A stretch of DNA of 64,000 bases from Tribonema minus (GCA_017506865.1 JAFCMP010000088.1:1-64000), one strand, 5' to 3'; counted from the first letter of the stretch, positions 44,365 through 58,081 are shown. Notes: generated by a model from the letters alone, not told the origin. A program made the numbers and translations.

Positions 44365-44580
44365 TTTCCTCAAAACCTGAACTTCAACATTGAAGGGTCT
44401 TCTCACTGAACTTCAACATCGAAGTTTATTTGAAGTTTGAACTTGAAGTGTTTCTAACGACTGTGACTGTGCCTGTGTGAGCCTCCAGAGCTTGAGGAGT
44501 ACCCCAAATACAACGCATTGCCAACGCCTGCTCTTTAGCCGCTGGCAGGAGCGGCTGCTGAGGATTGCAAGAGGCTGTGA
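44365..44580. promoter_or_regulatory. 216-bp divergent intergenic region (LRR-like / TraB)
   Basis: The start codons of the two genes are 216 bp apart on opposite strands. The region holds direct and inverted repeats of CTTCAACATNGAAG and TTGAAGTT-type words (about 44380-44450). These form imperfect palindromes and could be protein-binding sites shared by both promoters. Confidence 0.55.
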
Positions 44581-47500
44581 ATGAAGCAGCCCCTGCTGCT
44601 GCTGTTGCTGAGCTGCCCTGCAACTCAAGCCTTTTCAGCCTCTGTGGTCAAGCCCCAGCACAGCGAACAGAGACAGGGATACTTGCCACCCAAGCCCGTC
44701 CTTGATGACGGCCATGTGGTCGACACGGCTGCCCTGGATGACCTGGTGCGATCGGGAGTGCTGCACGTGCTGACGCGCAGGCAGGACTACTCTGAGAGGC
44801 GCAGGCAAGCAAATACGGCTAGTAAGGCTGCACTGAAGCAAAGTGGATGCTTCATCGAGTTGATCGGGTTCAAACAGTTGCACACATGGCAGTTCTGTGT
44901 CGACAGAAGTTTCGCCGTTTGAGATTGCAGGCATGTGAACGGACCACCGGTATTGTTGTGAATGCACTCCAGAAATACAGGTTTGCGAAACACTCTTCCT
45001 GCAATAGCAGTATCATCACTGTTGACAAAGTTCGCCACTGATTGATGGCGTAAGCTGCTCGAAACGCTAAGTTGAAATGTGAGACTGTGCTGCCTAATGA
45101 TGGCGTTCCTCCTTGTAATTCGCCTTGTTGCTGCTCAATCCCATCATCGGTCGCCTTTCACAGTGCAGAATCAGGTATGTTTGTTGCTGAGCACCAAGGC
45201 CAATCAAGAACCGGATGCATGCCACCTCAATCGCGCCCGCAAGTGACGCCTGCACTGCAGTTATTGACTACTTGACTCGCTGTATCATTGTTGGCACATG
45301 ACCTCTGACACAAAACAGTGATGGGTACTCGGAGCCTCAGCAGCTGTTCCTCCTGGGGACCAGTCACGTGTCGCAGCAGAGCGCCAGCGACGTGGCGAGG
45401 GTCATCCGTGAAGTGCAGCCACAGAGTGTGGTCGTCGAACTCTGCAGGTACGTGTGCTCAAGGTTGTGATGACACCATACTTGCCATTTCTACGTGCACG
45501 AATCCTGCCAACTGTCGACACGTGGTGCCGCCTGTACCCATGATTTGAAGTGCATGCCAGGCTAGCTGCATGGTGTAGGAAGTGTTACTCATAAAGTGCA
45601 TGCCGCAATGTTTGCACACTGCCCGCGATGGCTGCTGCGCAGCAACACGCAATGGCGACGCAGTCCTTGCAGCAGCATACTTACAAGATGAATGTACATC
45701 CACAGGCGCGCTGTTCAGCCGCATCAGCTCACTGTCACTGCCTACCCCAGCGCTGATCACTTGCCATGGACTCTGCAGCTTTGAATGGAGCCAGCATGTA
45801 GTTGTTGAGAAGCATCACCAGAGCTGCTGTCATGTCACATGCATTACATGTCAGCACGTATCAACTCGTCTTTGCTGCCTGAACGTCACTCAGCGCGCGC
45901 CAAAACCTGCTGCTCACCATAACCCGGTACTGCCCGGGCAATGCAGGAGTCGAGTCGGACTGATGATGGAAGAAGAGCCGGGCGCTGCCAACGCCCCCGC
46001 CAGCCCGCTGGGCCTCTCGGGCGGCAACCTGCAGGAGGCGCTGCAGCGCTCAGTGCAGGTCGGCGGCCAGGGCATGGTAAGTGTGTGACGTGTGCGGCAC
46101 GGTGCTGCCTCGCTCGGGTGCGAGGCGTGTGCGGCATGGCGTTGCATTGCTCGGCGTTGTGTCAGTGCGGCAACGTTGTGTCTGCTACTGACCTGCATTG
46201 CAGTCATGCTCACGAGGGAGGACTGCATGGATGAGCAGCGTATGCACCATAGCACCAGCAGCGCCGGCTAGCCGGCGCTGCACCAGTGTATGGCGGCAGC
46301 GACAGGTCATTCATGGCAGGGTTGATGCCCATGTGCGCACAAGTGCAGCCGCAGTGGCAACAATCTCAGATCCTTGCGAGTACCATGTCAATTGTGGGCT
46401 GTTTACATTGCAGGCCTCCAGATGCTGCGGTATGAAATGCGAGGGCACATTGCAGTCACTGCTCCATTGAACAACACTTGACATATGTGCACCACTTGTA
46501 CACAGCCGCTGGGGAGTGCCTCAAACTGTCATCAAGCAGCACCAATGAGGGGCGCAGATGGGGCTGCAGCCTCTCCGAGGCTGAAGACGTGTTGGCACCG
46601 ACCAGCGGCAGTGTGTTCACCACCTACCAAAAGCAGCGGCGGTGCAACTGAGGTTAGTCGCTGCTGGAGTTAGACATTGCATTTAGCTTCACAATACCCC
46701 GTTAACACCGCCTGTGCTCCTGCAGGTGCTGCTGCGCGCCGCGTTGGCGCACGCCACCGCGTCCGCCACCGAGACGGTCCGCCCCGGGCTGGACTTCCGC
46801 GCCGCTAACGCATGCGCAACCGCGCTCGACGCCGAGATCGTCCTCGGCGACAGGCCCATCGAGATCACGCTGAAGCGCGCGTGGGCGGCTCTGTCCACGG
46901 CGGAGAAGGTGCGCCTGGCGGCCGGGCTCGCCTTTGCGGCGGTTGGCGGCGGCAAGGCTGTCAGCGGTGAGGTGAGGACTGCCGCGCAGGGCCGCCAAAC
47001 TTCTTGCAGACAGAGCTGTGCATCTTATGTCCAGTTAAGTGTGCTCACATGTTGCATGGTGCATTTGCGCCAGTGAAACCTGGGACAGGTGGTCCGTTAG
47101 TCAGCACTTGTGGAGATCAGTGCGTGTATACATGTTGCAAAGTGCATCTGCGCCAGTAAAACCTTGGGCAGCTGGCGTTTTGGTAGGGTTGAGGAGGAAG
47201 GTCAGTGCGAGCTTGTAGCTGACGGAGTGACGCTGAAGGTTTGCTGGCACTTTCATCAGAGATGCCTTGCACTTCAGGCTGGCACTTGCATTGTGGTCAC
47301 GCCCAGTGGCCTGTGCCTGCATCAGCGGTTGCGCGCCAGCACCTCATTCCGAATCCATTGTACACCCTGGTCGCAACTCGACGCTCAGATCACATCAGTC
47401 TTTGACGTCATGCTGCGCTGCATGCCTGTATTGCGCCCGTTGCCAAGGTGGCCTTTGCCAAGACCAGGCCAGCGGAACGCTGCCGCGCCCACTTTCCGCT

Positions 47501-48580
47501 GGTTCATTGCATGCTGATGTCAACCCCGGTGACTGACGAACGCGCCATGTGGTTTGCCCTTATGCTGGCACCGCTTGCCAGTGCCCAGCAGCGCGTCCAC
47601 AACCGCCACACGCACACCGCTGCGCACATGTACCACAGCACATGCGCAGGCGCTCGGCGCATGTGTGCTGCACCGGTCATTCCCGCACCTTCGCCCCTCC
47701 CCCCCCCCGTCCTCACGCCCTCGCGTATGCTGCGCCGCGCAGGGCAGTGAGCTGCTGGCCGCGGCGCGCGGCGGCCGCGTGGACGACGACGTCGTGGACG
47801 CGCTCATGGCCAAGCTGTCGCGCCAGTTCCCCGCGCTGGTGGCGCCCCTCGTGCACGAGAGGGACGCGTACCTCGCGTGGTCGCTCAAGCGCAGCCGCGC
47901 CGTGTGCGGCAAGTCGCGCGTCGTCGGCGTCGTCGGGCGGTGAGACGGCGCGCACGCGTCTCCTGTCACCCCCTCGGCGCTGCTGCTGTACGCAGTGCGC
48001 CTCAATCTGTGCCTGCGGCATGTGCGCACTGTGTGATGTTGCAGATGACGGCGGATGCCTCCACTTGCATAGGCTGAGTGGCACATTATCAGCGTGACGT
48101 GTTTGCGCCATGTCGCCTATAGCCAACATGCTTGCTTCAGGATGGCGGTTGTGGGCCCTGTCTCCTGTTGTCAAGTGCGCCGTCGTTAAGCACCTGTGTG
48201 AGTACCGCTAGGTTCAGTGCTTCTTGCCAAGCAGTGCCTGTGTACTCGGTCCTGCCGGCATTTTCACAAATGCTTGACTGAACATGCTTGGATGCTGTCG
48301 GAAGCAACATTACACACATGATGATCGACGCAATTTGAACAGCATCTGCGCGGAGGTTTGACGGCTCGGCACGACCTGTTGGCGTTCAGAGGCGCCATAT
48401 GCTTGATGTGAACTTTTGCGATGATGACGATTGAGCACTGCGCACTCACGCATTGAGATGTTGTTGCGTGTCCTCAATTGCGCCTTTTGCAGGGCGCATC
48501 TGCCCGGCGTGCTGAAAGCCATACAAGGCGACAACGGCGGCGACACTCTTATTTTCAAGGAACTCATCGGCAAGCGATGA
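44581..48580 (+). CDS. TraB/PrgY-family (TIKI-like fold) protein with N-terminal targeting signal (337 aa)
   Basis: Six exons in phase: 44581-44804, 45319-45447, 45947-46076, 46726-46971, 47743-47939, 48493-48580. The N-terminus is hydrophobic (LLLLLLSC) followed by QAFSA, so entry to the ER or plastid route is likely. Family landmarks are the first strand with LFLLGTSHVS (the GTxH motif), VVVELCRSR right after it, and VVGVVGRAHLPGVL near the C-terminus (the GRxH-like motif). The assignment is therefore secure although overall length is short. Known relatives include bacterial pheromone-shutdown protein PrgY, plastid or mitochondrial TraB proteins and the Tiki metalloproteases. The biochemical role here is not known. 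Intron 1 appears to use a GC donor with perfect context (CAG|GCAAGC); the nearby GT breaks phase. Divergent from the LRR-like gene. Confidence 0.87.
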
Positions 48581-49315
48581 AGGCGCCCATGTGTGTGCGT
48601 GTGTGTGGGGGGGATGTAAGGGGTGTGTTTGGGGTCTGCTTGCATCACAGCAGCATTTGATCTTACACAGTTGTATGCGCCAGCTCATCAGGCTGAGCGC
48701 AGTTTTGAAGCTCTCTTGGCTATGTACCACTACTACACCACGTCGGTATGCACGCCTGCCAGGTCGTGCCAGCAGTGGGCGGCGCGCGCGGTACACCAGG
48801 CCACTCACTGTCGCCGCATTTGTAACGTTTATGCCATTTTACATGTGCCAAACCTGTAAATACTACTGCAGGTCACCGAAAGTTTGCCCATACGCTAGGT
48901 GTGCAGAGTCTTGGCTGCTGATAACAGTGGTTTTCATGTTTGATACTGTCTTGTTTACCGTGCCATGACAGTCGAACCGCTGCTAGTAGTACTTCCTGCA
49001 CAATTACTCAAAGCAACCATACATGGTGCGTGATGAACAATGCCAAGATGTGGGTGCCAAGAAACATGGTTGCCACATGTGTAGCATCAAATTATCGTGT
49101 TTCATATTCACAGGATTAGCGAAAGCTGGTGCGTCGAGCACAAGTATGTGCTACGGTATCACTATTGCCGCTACTGCTGCGAATCACTATACATGAGCCA
49201 ACAGACGAGCTTATCATGTGTGCCCTTGCGGCCTTAGGGTTGGCACTCTCGCTAGTGTCTGTTTTGCCAGCTCCATCAAAATTGCGACGCGCATGACCTG
49301 CATTGATTGAGCCGC
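48581..49315. other. Intergenic, 735 bp between convergent genes, no gene seen
   Basis: Between the 3' ends of the TraB gene (plus) and the UPRT gene (minus). AT-rich relative to exons, with no coding motifs. Confidence 0.5.
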
Positions 49316-50881
49316 TCACACCTCTGTGCCGTAGAAGCGGTCGCCAAAGTCGCCGAGCCCCGGCATGATGTACTTGTTGTCGTTGAGGGACGCGTCGATG
49401 ACGCAGGTTACGATGCGCACCGCTGGGTGCGCGCTCGATACCGCCTCGATGCCCTCAGGAGCAGCGATGACGTTGGCGAAGATGATGGATTCCGCCCGGC
49501 AGCCCGCGTCGAGCAGCGTGTTCACCGCCATGATCACGGAGCCGCCGGTGGCCTGACATGGCGGCAAATGCAGGGCGATAAGCACAGAGACAGTGAGCAC
49601 CGCAAACACGTAGCGCAAATAGGACACAGCCAGCACACAATTCGCTGTAGGGTTGCCGCACAAACCGGATTTCGCCTCATTGTCCCCGTACAGCTGCAAA
49701 TAAACATACATTATGTTGAGAACATGCGTGAACCATGGCAGGCTCGACTCAGCAGTAGATCCACGAAAGCCTGCAGTGGGGGACAGTGCTCACCAGCATT
49801 GGGTCGCACAGAATGACTGGCATCCTGGCGATGCCCAGAGGGAACTTGTGGTAGTACATGACTGGGTGCTTGTCGGCGCTTGACTCGTCGCGTTGAATGA
49901 GGATCTTGCCCACATGCACATCTGGTGCTATCTTTCTGACGGCCTCCAACAGAGAGTCGCCGGCCCTGGCCAGGCACAGAGTACAGTGCACCACAATGAC
50001 TGTTGTAAGTGCTATGTAGCTGCACGCCACATGACCATTGGCAGTCCTCGTCCATGATTGAAGTGTGCGCTTTTGCACAACTGCGGTCCATGCAACGTGA
50101 CGCAGCAGATTGGGCCCCTGCTCTCCTCTAACACCGACATTGCACGCGTGCCGACAGATGATCGTGCCAATGTTTAGTATATGGGTTACTGGAGCGTATG
50201 CCCTGTGTACAGTCCCGTTGTTCACATGACGAAAGAAAGTAAGGAACGCAGCGCACAGCACCATGAATAAACTGCACTGGAGGCACAGCAAGCCGCACAT
50301 CATGGCCAACACAGACCTGATGATGGACACGGCACAAACTTTGCTGGTGTTGATGCGAACTGCGTCTGGCAACGTCGCGCCGGTTGGTGTGGTGATGGAT
50401 ACCTGCTGGGCCGGCAGCATTGCCATGGCTTCCTCTGCAAGCAGCGCCATCAGGCGCGATGCATAGTAAGCGAACTGCAAACCAGGCACAAGCATGTTGA
50501 TGATTCAGACCGGCATGTGTAGCGGTAGCTGGTATCATGCGAAGTAGGCAAGCTGCAGGCCAGGCATAGAGAAGTTCGAGCTTGAGGGTCAAAGAAGTGC
50601 AAGTGTTCAAAGAGCACTGCATGCAAACGTAACATCGCAAAAACTTTCCACAACAAATGCGATGGAGAAAAGGTAGACAGCAAAGCGTTTAACGTACGAG
50701 ACGTGCCTGTCAGACGCTCACTGCAAAAACAAAACAGCAAAGTGCGGCAATGTTGACGATTTCACGAGAGCATGTAGGATGCCCTCACCTGAACGCTGCT
50801 GGTGGTGACGTCGCGGATAGGTGTGAGCAAATGCGGGATGGCGGAGTGTTTGCACACGGTGACTTGCGGAAACGACGCCAT
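49316..50881 (-). CDS. UPP: Uracil phosphoribosyltransferase (219 aa)
   Basis: Four exons in phase: 50881-50789, 50474-50317, 49965-49794, 49552-49316. The enzyme converts uracil and PRPP to UMP in pyrimidine salvage. The N-terminal exon has the family opening VTVCKHSAIPHLLTPIRD. Exon 2 gives the helix LMALLAEEAM and SIIR. Exon 3 gives AGDSLLEAV and the ILIQRDE loop. The PRPP-binding loop CDPMLATGGS is assembled across intron 3, and the C-terminus MPGLGDFGDRFYGT closes the uracil site as in Upp/FUR1. Length matches single-domain UPRTs (about 210-240). No uridine kinase fusion and no clear transit peptide, so cytosolic action is likely. Shares a 135-bp divergent gap with the MFS gene. Confidence 0.93.
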
Positions 50882-51016
50882 GATGGCATGCGCACTCAAA
50901 AAAAAAAAAGCTGAACCTGAACCTGAAACACGGATCTTCAACATGCTGTTGAAGATGTTTTTCGAGTTGAAGGAGTCACACGTGTAATCGCGCTCAGCAG
51001 CTGCTGCTGCACCACG
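50882..51016. promoter_or_regulatory. 135-bp divergent intergenic region (UPRT / MFS transporter)
   Basis: Start codons of the two genes face away from each other across 135 bp. It contains an A-tract (about 50899-50910), a GAACCTGAACCTGAAAC direct repeat and an inverted repeat around TCTTCAACATGCTGTTGAAG (50935-50954). Confidence 0.55.
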
Positions 51017-54000
51017 ATGATGAGAGTGCGTATAGTGCTGCTGGGCGCGCTCTGCGCTGCTGCGCTTGCGTGTTGCAGCGGCGCAGCGTACAAAGAGGGA
51101 CTTCAACGAGCAATCCGACCAAGCCTGCATGGCGAGAAAGTAACACAGGCACTGCGTCGAGGCTCCGCGACTGCTGAGGTGATCCGTGGGGGGAGAGCCG
51201 CTGTTAATACGGCCCCGGATCAGGCCGACACCTACCACACCGTCAGCGTCGCTTGGCCCATTGTTTCGGCTTGGCTTTACTTCCTGGCTTGCGCTTTCGC
51301 CATTCCAGCACTTCCTCGGATCGTCAATTCCCTTGTAGGCCAGGAGGGCAGGGTGACGGGCCGGTCAGCCACTGTCTATGCGCTCATTGCGTCTACGGAT
51401 GCTCTCTTCACCTTCCTCACGACCAACCTGCACGCCACCATGAGCGACACCTACGGCAGGAAACCCTTTATGCTGCTCAGGTGAGTTGACAGGCTCTGTC
51501 TGTTCACTGATCAGCAATGGTCGGCAGAATCACCATGGCTGCTGCTTGCGCATCTGCGGACTGCTTTTCGCCCAGAGTTGCTTTTGCAGCGAAACATGAC
51601 ACAAGCAGCCCGAAGATAGAAGTCGCGGGTTTGCACTTCTGGTAGAGAGTTTCTTTTTTTGATCGAACAGCGGCATATGCACGTGTTTGCAGTACTTGAC
51701 CGCCGTGCCACCGCTTTATGACGCTGACGCTCAACTGCTCCGCCTTTGACATGCCATGAAGATGTCACGCAACGCCAAGGCACCTGTATTTCTTTTGGCG
51801 GTAATGGCACAATCAGCACAAAGACCCTGCACGACTACCTCGTGCGTGCATGACACAGCCAACTTTTGTTTGCTCAAAATGCGGCGCCGCGTATGGAAAA
51901 CACGCAGGGTCAGCCATCTCATGCCTATTACATTTGCATCGAGTCGGCAATGTCGCAGTGCAGTAATCATATCTTGCTCGTTCAGCTCTTGGTCCCCCTG
52001 TAACGGACGCTTTGATGCTTACGCGATCATTCGGGCAGCACCGTTGGCCTCGGGCTCGGCTTCACCATCACGCTGCTGAGCCGCCGCGTATGGCCGCTGC
52101 TGCTGGCGGCGGCGGTGGACGGCTCCTCGAGCTGCATGTACTCCATCGCGCAGGCGTGCGTGACGGACTGTGTGGGGCGCGGCGACAAGCTCAGCGAGGC
52201 GCTGGGGCTGTTCCAGGGACTCGCTATAGGTGAGTAAAATGCAAAAACTGTGGGTTTATCATGGAAGTACGAGGCCGCACTGCGCTTTGACTGATTTGGT
52301 GATGTTTGTGTGGGGGGGCGGTTGCTGGTGCTTTTTTGTGTGGAGTTGATTCTTGCAGTTATGGGTTGGGACGGTGCGCCGTGGGCTTGCATCTGAGTTC
52401 CATGCGCTGTACTCCAAGTGTCATCATGGGCTGACAAGCGGGAAGCTAGAGTACATCGAGCGGCACCTGCTGTGCACCAGTTTTCAGCAAGGCCGGGGAA
52501 TGCTGCCTTTTCAGCCTCAGTCAGCCTCAGTCATGCATTACACGCGGTGCAAGACGTGGGCGGGTCAGAAACTGGGTTACGTCAACTGGCGCAGTGCAGG
52601 TGAGATGTGCTGCACTGTGACGCTGGGGGGCATCCTTCCATGACTATGCGTACGTGCTAACATGCTTCTGAGCGCGTGAGAGCCATGGGCCTCCACGCAA
52701 CGCTCGCCGTCGCTCAAATCGTTCCCAGACTTACGCGAGGCTTGCGCCTCATCCGCAGTGGCGCCCATGGAGCGCGCTTGCATGCGTCACGCGCGCTATG
52801 CGCCGCCGGTGCCTGTCGTCTCTCGCCCTGCACGCGCGATCACACATCTGAGCTGCCATCACGACTACGCGCCGTTGCGCGCTGCCGTGGCTGAAGCAGC
52901 GGAGACGAAGAAGACCACCTATGCTTTGAGATCGCGCTAAAGCGTGACCATTGACTCCATTGTGTGCATGATACGTGCCATCATGCGGGCAGTACCGCCA
53001 TTCAACACCAGACATGTCACAAGGGCAACGGGCACTGAGCACTGCACTCTGCTGCGCCACGACGCCCCTCATCCCCCCCCCCCCCCCCCCCCCGCGCCCG
53101 CCCCTCAACCCCCCCGCCCGCCCGCCCCTCATCCCCCCCCGCCCCCCCGCTACTGTACCAGGCATGGCGTTCACTATCGGCATGCCCATCGGCGGCGTGC
53201 TCGCCGTCAAGAAGGGGCCGCGCTTCAGCGTGTGCGTGAGCGTCGCGCTGTGCGCCCTCAACGCGCTGCTCACGGGGCTCGTCATGCCCGAGTCGCTGCA
53301 CCGCGCGCGGCGGAAGCCCGCCGTGGACTTCACCATGGCCAACCCCGTCGGCGCGCTCAGGTGGGGGGGGGGACGCGGCTCGCGTGCTCAGCAGCGAATG
53401 CTTCCTGTAGCAGCAGCTCTGCTTTGTTAGTGAAAGCGCGGCGCCGCGCCTGCTGCGCAGCGGTGCGCGCCTCACAGCACCTGGCTGACGCCGTCTGTGC
53501 AGTTGTGGCGCTCCTGCTAGCTGATAAGCAGGCGCAGCTGCAGACATGCAAGTCAGCTTTGCACAACTTTATCCCCGGCGCGGCGGTGCGGTGGCGTTGA
53601 GGGTTTACAGCAGCAGCGGCTTGGCACTGCGGCAAGTTCACTTGCTGGCGTGGCATGTGTGTTGTCTTGCGCAGTACGGTGCGAACAAGATGATCTGCCG
53701 TGGTCTCAATGCTGCACTCGTTGATGGTCTCAGGTACACAATGTAATTCTCGTGTATTCATCCACCTATGATTCTTTTGACTTCACAGCCTGTCGGCAAG
53801 TCCGCAATGCATATCACGCGCAATCGCTGTCGCTGCGTGTCACTTCTCTGCAGGCTCTTGAGCCGCAGCCCCATCTCTCTTGGCATCAGCATCTGCTACT
53901 GCCTGCATTGGATAGGTGAGTTCTGAGCGTGTTTGTCGCTTCAACTTCAACCGCCTTGAGGACTCATTGTATGTTTCTATCTGCTACAGCATCGAGCTTT

Positions 54001-57000
54001 GATGTATTGTAGACCACGGGCTGAGCACTTCGCCACTGATTGTTCAGCAGGCCATGTTCTTGATAATGCACCACAACGGCCAGCAGGCCATGTTCTTGAC
54101 ACGATAGAATAGTGCATTGGATGTATTAAAAAAGTGAAGATCAGGGATGAATGGTTTTTGCAGGATGTGATCCATGCATGGCCGCAGATTTTGTTGGACT
54201 GTCAACCATGACATGTGTGTAATTATCACAAGAACATGTGTTGCCGCTAGCTGAGCTCTTTTTTGTAGGCGTGCACCATGTTCATGGGCACAAATCGCGT
54301 GTCGTTGCTGGACTTGTCTGTTGCACACTTCACCTACAGCACCGACTTTGGCCTGCATTCTGCCATAATCTACCAAGTATTGTATCATGCCGTATGCGCG
54401 CAGCGCAGATCTGACATCGCCGCCTGCCTCTGCCTGCCGGCTGCGGCACCAACTGATGCTTGCCTTTGAATCGCCCATCTTCACTTACATGAACAGGGGT
54501 TTCGGTTGGATGCACCTGTCATTCTCAACCCGCCACCCTGACATCCACAGATCTGCTGCCTCCTCTTCAACCCCCCGCGCTGCACGCTCACCTCATGTGG
54601 ACGCGAAGCGCCCGTATGCTGACCCACCCACCCCCTTACCCCCCCCCCCCCCCCCCCCCTGCCAGCCAACGCGGGCCTTCAGATCAACTTCTTCAACTAC
54701 ACGGAGAAGAAGCTCAGCTGGACACCCGCGCAGAGCGGCGGCGGGCTCGCGCTCATGGGCATCCTCGTCGCCGTCGCGCCCAAGCTCATCATACCGCGCT
54801 TCGGGCTGCGCCGCGCGCTGCCGCTGTGCCTCGCGGTCTACGCCGCCGCGCAGCTACTCATCGGCGCCGCGCCCGCGGGCAGCGGCACCGCGTGGGTGTA
54901 CACGGGCCTCGCGCTGTCGGCGGTCGGCAGCGTCGCGTTCCCCACGACGCTCGCGCTGCTGAACCAGCAGGTGAGGTGACGGGCTCTCGAGCGCGCACAC
55001 GTCCTATGACGGCGTGTTGTGCGCTGGCTTGCTTTGCGCACAGGTTCCTGGGTCCTGATACACGCTCCTGGCAGCACGTGGCGCATCATATGAGCGAGCT
55101 TTAGCAGAGGTTCTTGCGCTTACCTGGCGACGAATTCATGCTCTCAGGGCACTGCTGCGGAGCAGCCCTCCTTCTCCCCCCCCCCCCCCCTCCCTGCACC
55201 CAGTACACTTGCAGCTCATCTTCTGTGCCACACTGCCCGAGGCAGGTCTTCCATGCTGAGGAAGGTCGTTGTAAGTTTGTCAGTTTCTCAAGATCACGCG
55301 ACGTTTCCTACCTTTGACTGGGATATGGGCTCCCGGGTACCATCAACGAGTTTGCGGTGTCATCCAGACTCTCAGTCGCCATGTTGTCATTGTCAAGTTG
55401 CAGTAGCACCTACCAAGCACCAATCATGAAGGCTGCAAAAGCAGGCCTTGAAGTGTCATGCAGGCCATGCCATGTGCCGGTGAGATCAGTGCGCAGAACC
55501 GTGGCGACGTGAGGCGGCTGACAAGAGCGCAGCACCTCTCCCCGTGATTGGGGTAGAGCCATCGCTTTGCCACATGACATTGTGTAGCTGCGGCACGCTT
55601 GCGTTCGGTCACCCGACCAGCCGTGACGTACCGCAGCTCATACTGGACCATGCCGCACATCGGTGCACCCGGGATCACTGCAGTCATCAATCGAGGCCGG
55701 CGGCGGCGGCGGCGGCACCTGCAAAGACGGCATGGCTGCTGCACGTGTCCTGCCGTTTGCATCCAACCGCCGCTTGGTCCGTGCCAGAGCTCTGCGCTGC
55801 GCCGTATCGTCTGCGTTGCACTTGTGCGCACTCTGATGATCTCCGCATGCCTTGTGCTTCGCCTTCTTGCAGGTGGGCGAGGATGAAGGCGGGGCCATCC
55901 AGGGCGCCGCGGACACGGTCAAGACGTTCACCACCGTGTGCGCCAACCCCCTCATGGCCGCGTGCTTCGGGTACTTCATTTCCGCCAAGGCGCCAAAGGG
56001 GTGAGTAGCGGGTCCAAGCGGACTGAGGCTTATCGCGAAACAAGTACTTCTATTTGTTAGCACCGTACGCAGCAGTTGGTGCGCATGTGCTCCTCTGGTG
56101 CCTTTGGAAGACCATCACTATTGATCGTGCAGATGGCAAAGCGGACGAAGTCACCGCATGCCTGTACAAGTGATGGGGGTTGGCGACTGGAGCTCGTTCA
56201 GCACGTGGAAGAACTGTCGTGGCGGTCATTTTGTGCATGTAGCACATCCGTGCATGGTGCGCTCCGCCCGCAGCTGTTCCGTTTCTGGTCCGTCATCGCC
56301 ATCAGCTCATGCGTGAGCACACACCAGACCTGGCATTGGCACCCTCTGCACAGGCCTCAGGTCTGAGGTCGATGGCAGCATCAGCCTTGGCGCTGTGCCT
56401 GCATTGCGCCAGGGGGTAACACATCACGTGCTGCGCGGCGGCAGAGTGCCTGTGTTGCCCCACTCACGTCATAGTCACATGACAGTGCCCCCACAGCTGA
56501 GCAAAGTTGGCGCAAAAGCCAGCCTTGCCATTGCTCATTGCACTGACGAGCATGCCATCGGTGCTGTGCATTCCAGCCACTTCTGCACCGTGTCTTGGAA
56601 ACTCTTGCGGCTTGAAGTCTACGTGTTGCGCATCATGCTAGTCTGTTCCTCGGAAGGACTGGGCAGTGCAGCGCAGCGAATGCGTGCCCCCTCGAAGCGC
56701 ACTTGCGAAAGACGCGACCGCAAGGCACCCCTGCATCCCCACGCACGCCTGCCCTCTGCTCAACCGGCTTCACCATCAACCCACTCACCCACTCACTCAC
56801 TAACTCATTGGCTCACTCACTCAACGCAGCCTGATGGGCGGCAGCTACTACGTCGGTGGCGGCGTCGCCGCCTTGGCGGCGCTCGTCGCGCTGGTGACCA
56901 TAACGCGCTACGGACACCTCGCTGACGATGAGAAGCCCGCGGCGCCCGCTGCCGCCGCCGTGCCGCCGCCACACGCCCCCCCTGAGCCCGCAGTCGAGCT

Positions 57001-57109
57001 GAGGGTAGAGCCGAGGCAGGAGCCCCGCGATGAGGCGCCGCCTGCGCCGTCTGCCGTGTTTGCTGAGCCGCTGAGCTCAGAGCTGCGGAGCACTGAGACA
57101 GAGCAGTGA
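51017..57109 (+). CDS. Major facilitator superfamily transporter, TetA/Hiat1-like (542 aa)
   Basis: Seven exons in phase: 51017-51480, 52039-52229, 53162-53360, 53854-53915, 54666-54970, 55873-56000, 56830-57109. A signal-like hydrophobic N-terminus (residues 4-22) is followed by a soluble stretch. TM1 starts near WPIVSAWLYFLACAFAIP. The loop 2-3 MFS signature is SDTYGRKPFMLL (D-x-x-G-R-K). Exons 2-7 supply the remaining hydrophobic helices (TVGLGLGFTITLL, AFTIGMPIGGVLAV, GGGLALMGILVAVA, GVAALAALVALVT). The Ala/Pro/Glu-rich C-terminal ~65 residues are soluble. Similar proteins are often annotated tetracycline-resistance-like or hippocampus abundant transcript. Substrate unknown. C runs of 21 nt precede exons 3 and 5. 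Confidence 0.87.
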
Positions 57110-58081
57110 AGCGTGCCGGGGGGGGGGGGGGGGGGGGGTCAACGCAGGGCCACGCTGCAGGTGGGCAGGCGGGCTTCTGCTGCACACCAGGCCGAGGCGG
57201 TCAGAGAGATGTTTACTTTAGCGCGCAGGCTGGCACCACCCCCGCAGCGGCGCCTTTGACGACCAGGCAAGCGATGTCAACTGCCGGGGGACCGTGAGAT
57301 GAACTGTGTGAGGCGACGGGGTCTGTCCATTGAGTTTACACTACATGGGATGCACAGATATCACATCGTGGCATTAGACGTGCACACTGATGGGCGCGGA
57401 CGCCTGACTGCAACGGCCAGTCAGCTCCTACCGTTCTCATGTAAATAAAATGCTGCTGGTGGCTTTGTTGGTATCGCCACAGAGCAGCACATGGTGCATC
57501 TGGCACCACTGCAACAGAAGTCAGCACACTTCAAAGGGCACACAACACGACACTATCGCTTTTCGCACGGCGGGACGTCACTTCAAAGTATAATGATACA
57601 CGACACACCATTTTGCGCTCAACAAGGTGCGGAATGGTGCTGCTTGGTAGTGCAAAAGGTGCTTGACCATATCACATGCTAGGAGGGGCGTTCAGCATAC
57701 TGCTTGACGAAAAAAAATAACCTTGCAATGTCAATTGCTGTCAAACGCAGCTAGTGTATCAAATGCTCCAAGGTTTTGACGTTGTGTCTGCGATAGGGAC
57801 CTACGGCATTGCACTGTCGTCAGATCATCAGCCTTGGGGATAAGAAAGCATCAGCGACCATCACAACTTACCTCAAAGGTGACGCGCATCAGGAATAAAA
57901 TCGGAGAAATGAAATGCAGTCCATGGCCAGTGTGGTGCCTCTAGCATCAGAGAAAGTGCAAACATTTGTACCACGACAACGCATGTAGCTCTTCTGCGCT
58001 GCACCAACTGCTGCCAAGCAGTTTCGAATACTCAGGTGGAAGTGCTCTTGACCTGAGCAACACCTGCATGTCGCGTGGACA
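57110..58081. other. Intergenic, about 970 bp; right half is part of a segmental duplication
   Basis: Between the MFS stop (followed by a 20-nt G run, 57119-57138) and the next gene. From about 57558 to the right, the sequence is clearly similar to 61920 onward, so the duplicated unit begins here and includes the putative promoter. Confidence 0.6.

Noticed and set aside
50882-51016. Upstream extension of UPRT to an earlier in-frame Met
   Set aside because: The frame is open further upstream, but it would run through the A-tract and overlap the divergent promoter. The family begins close to the chosen Met.
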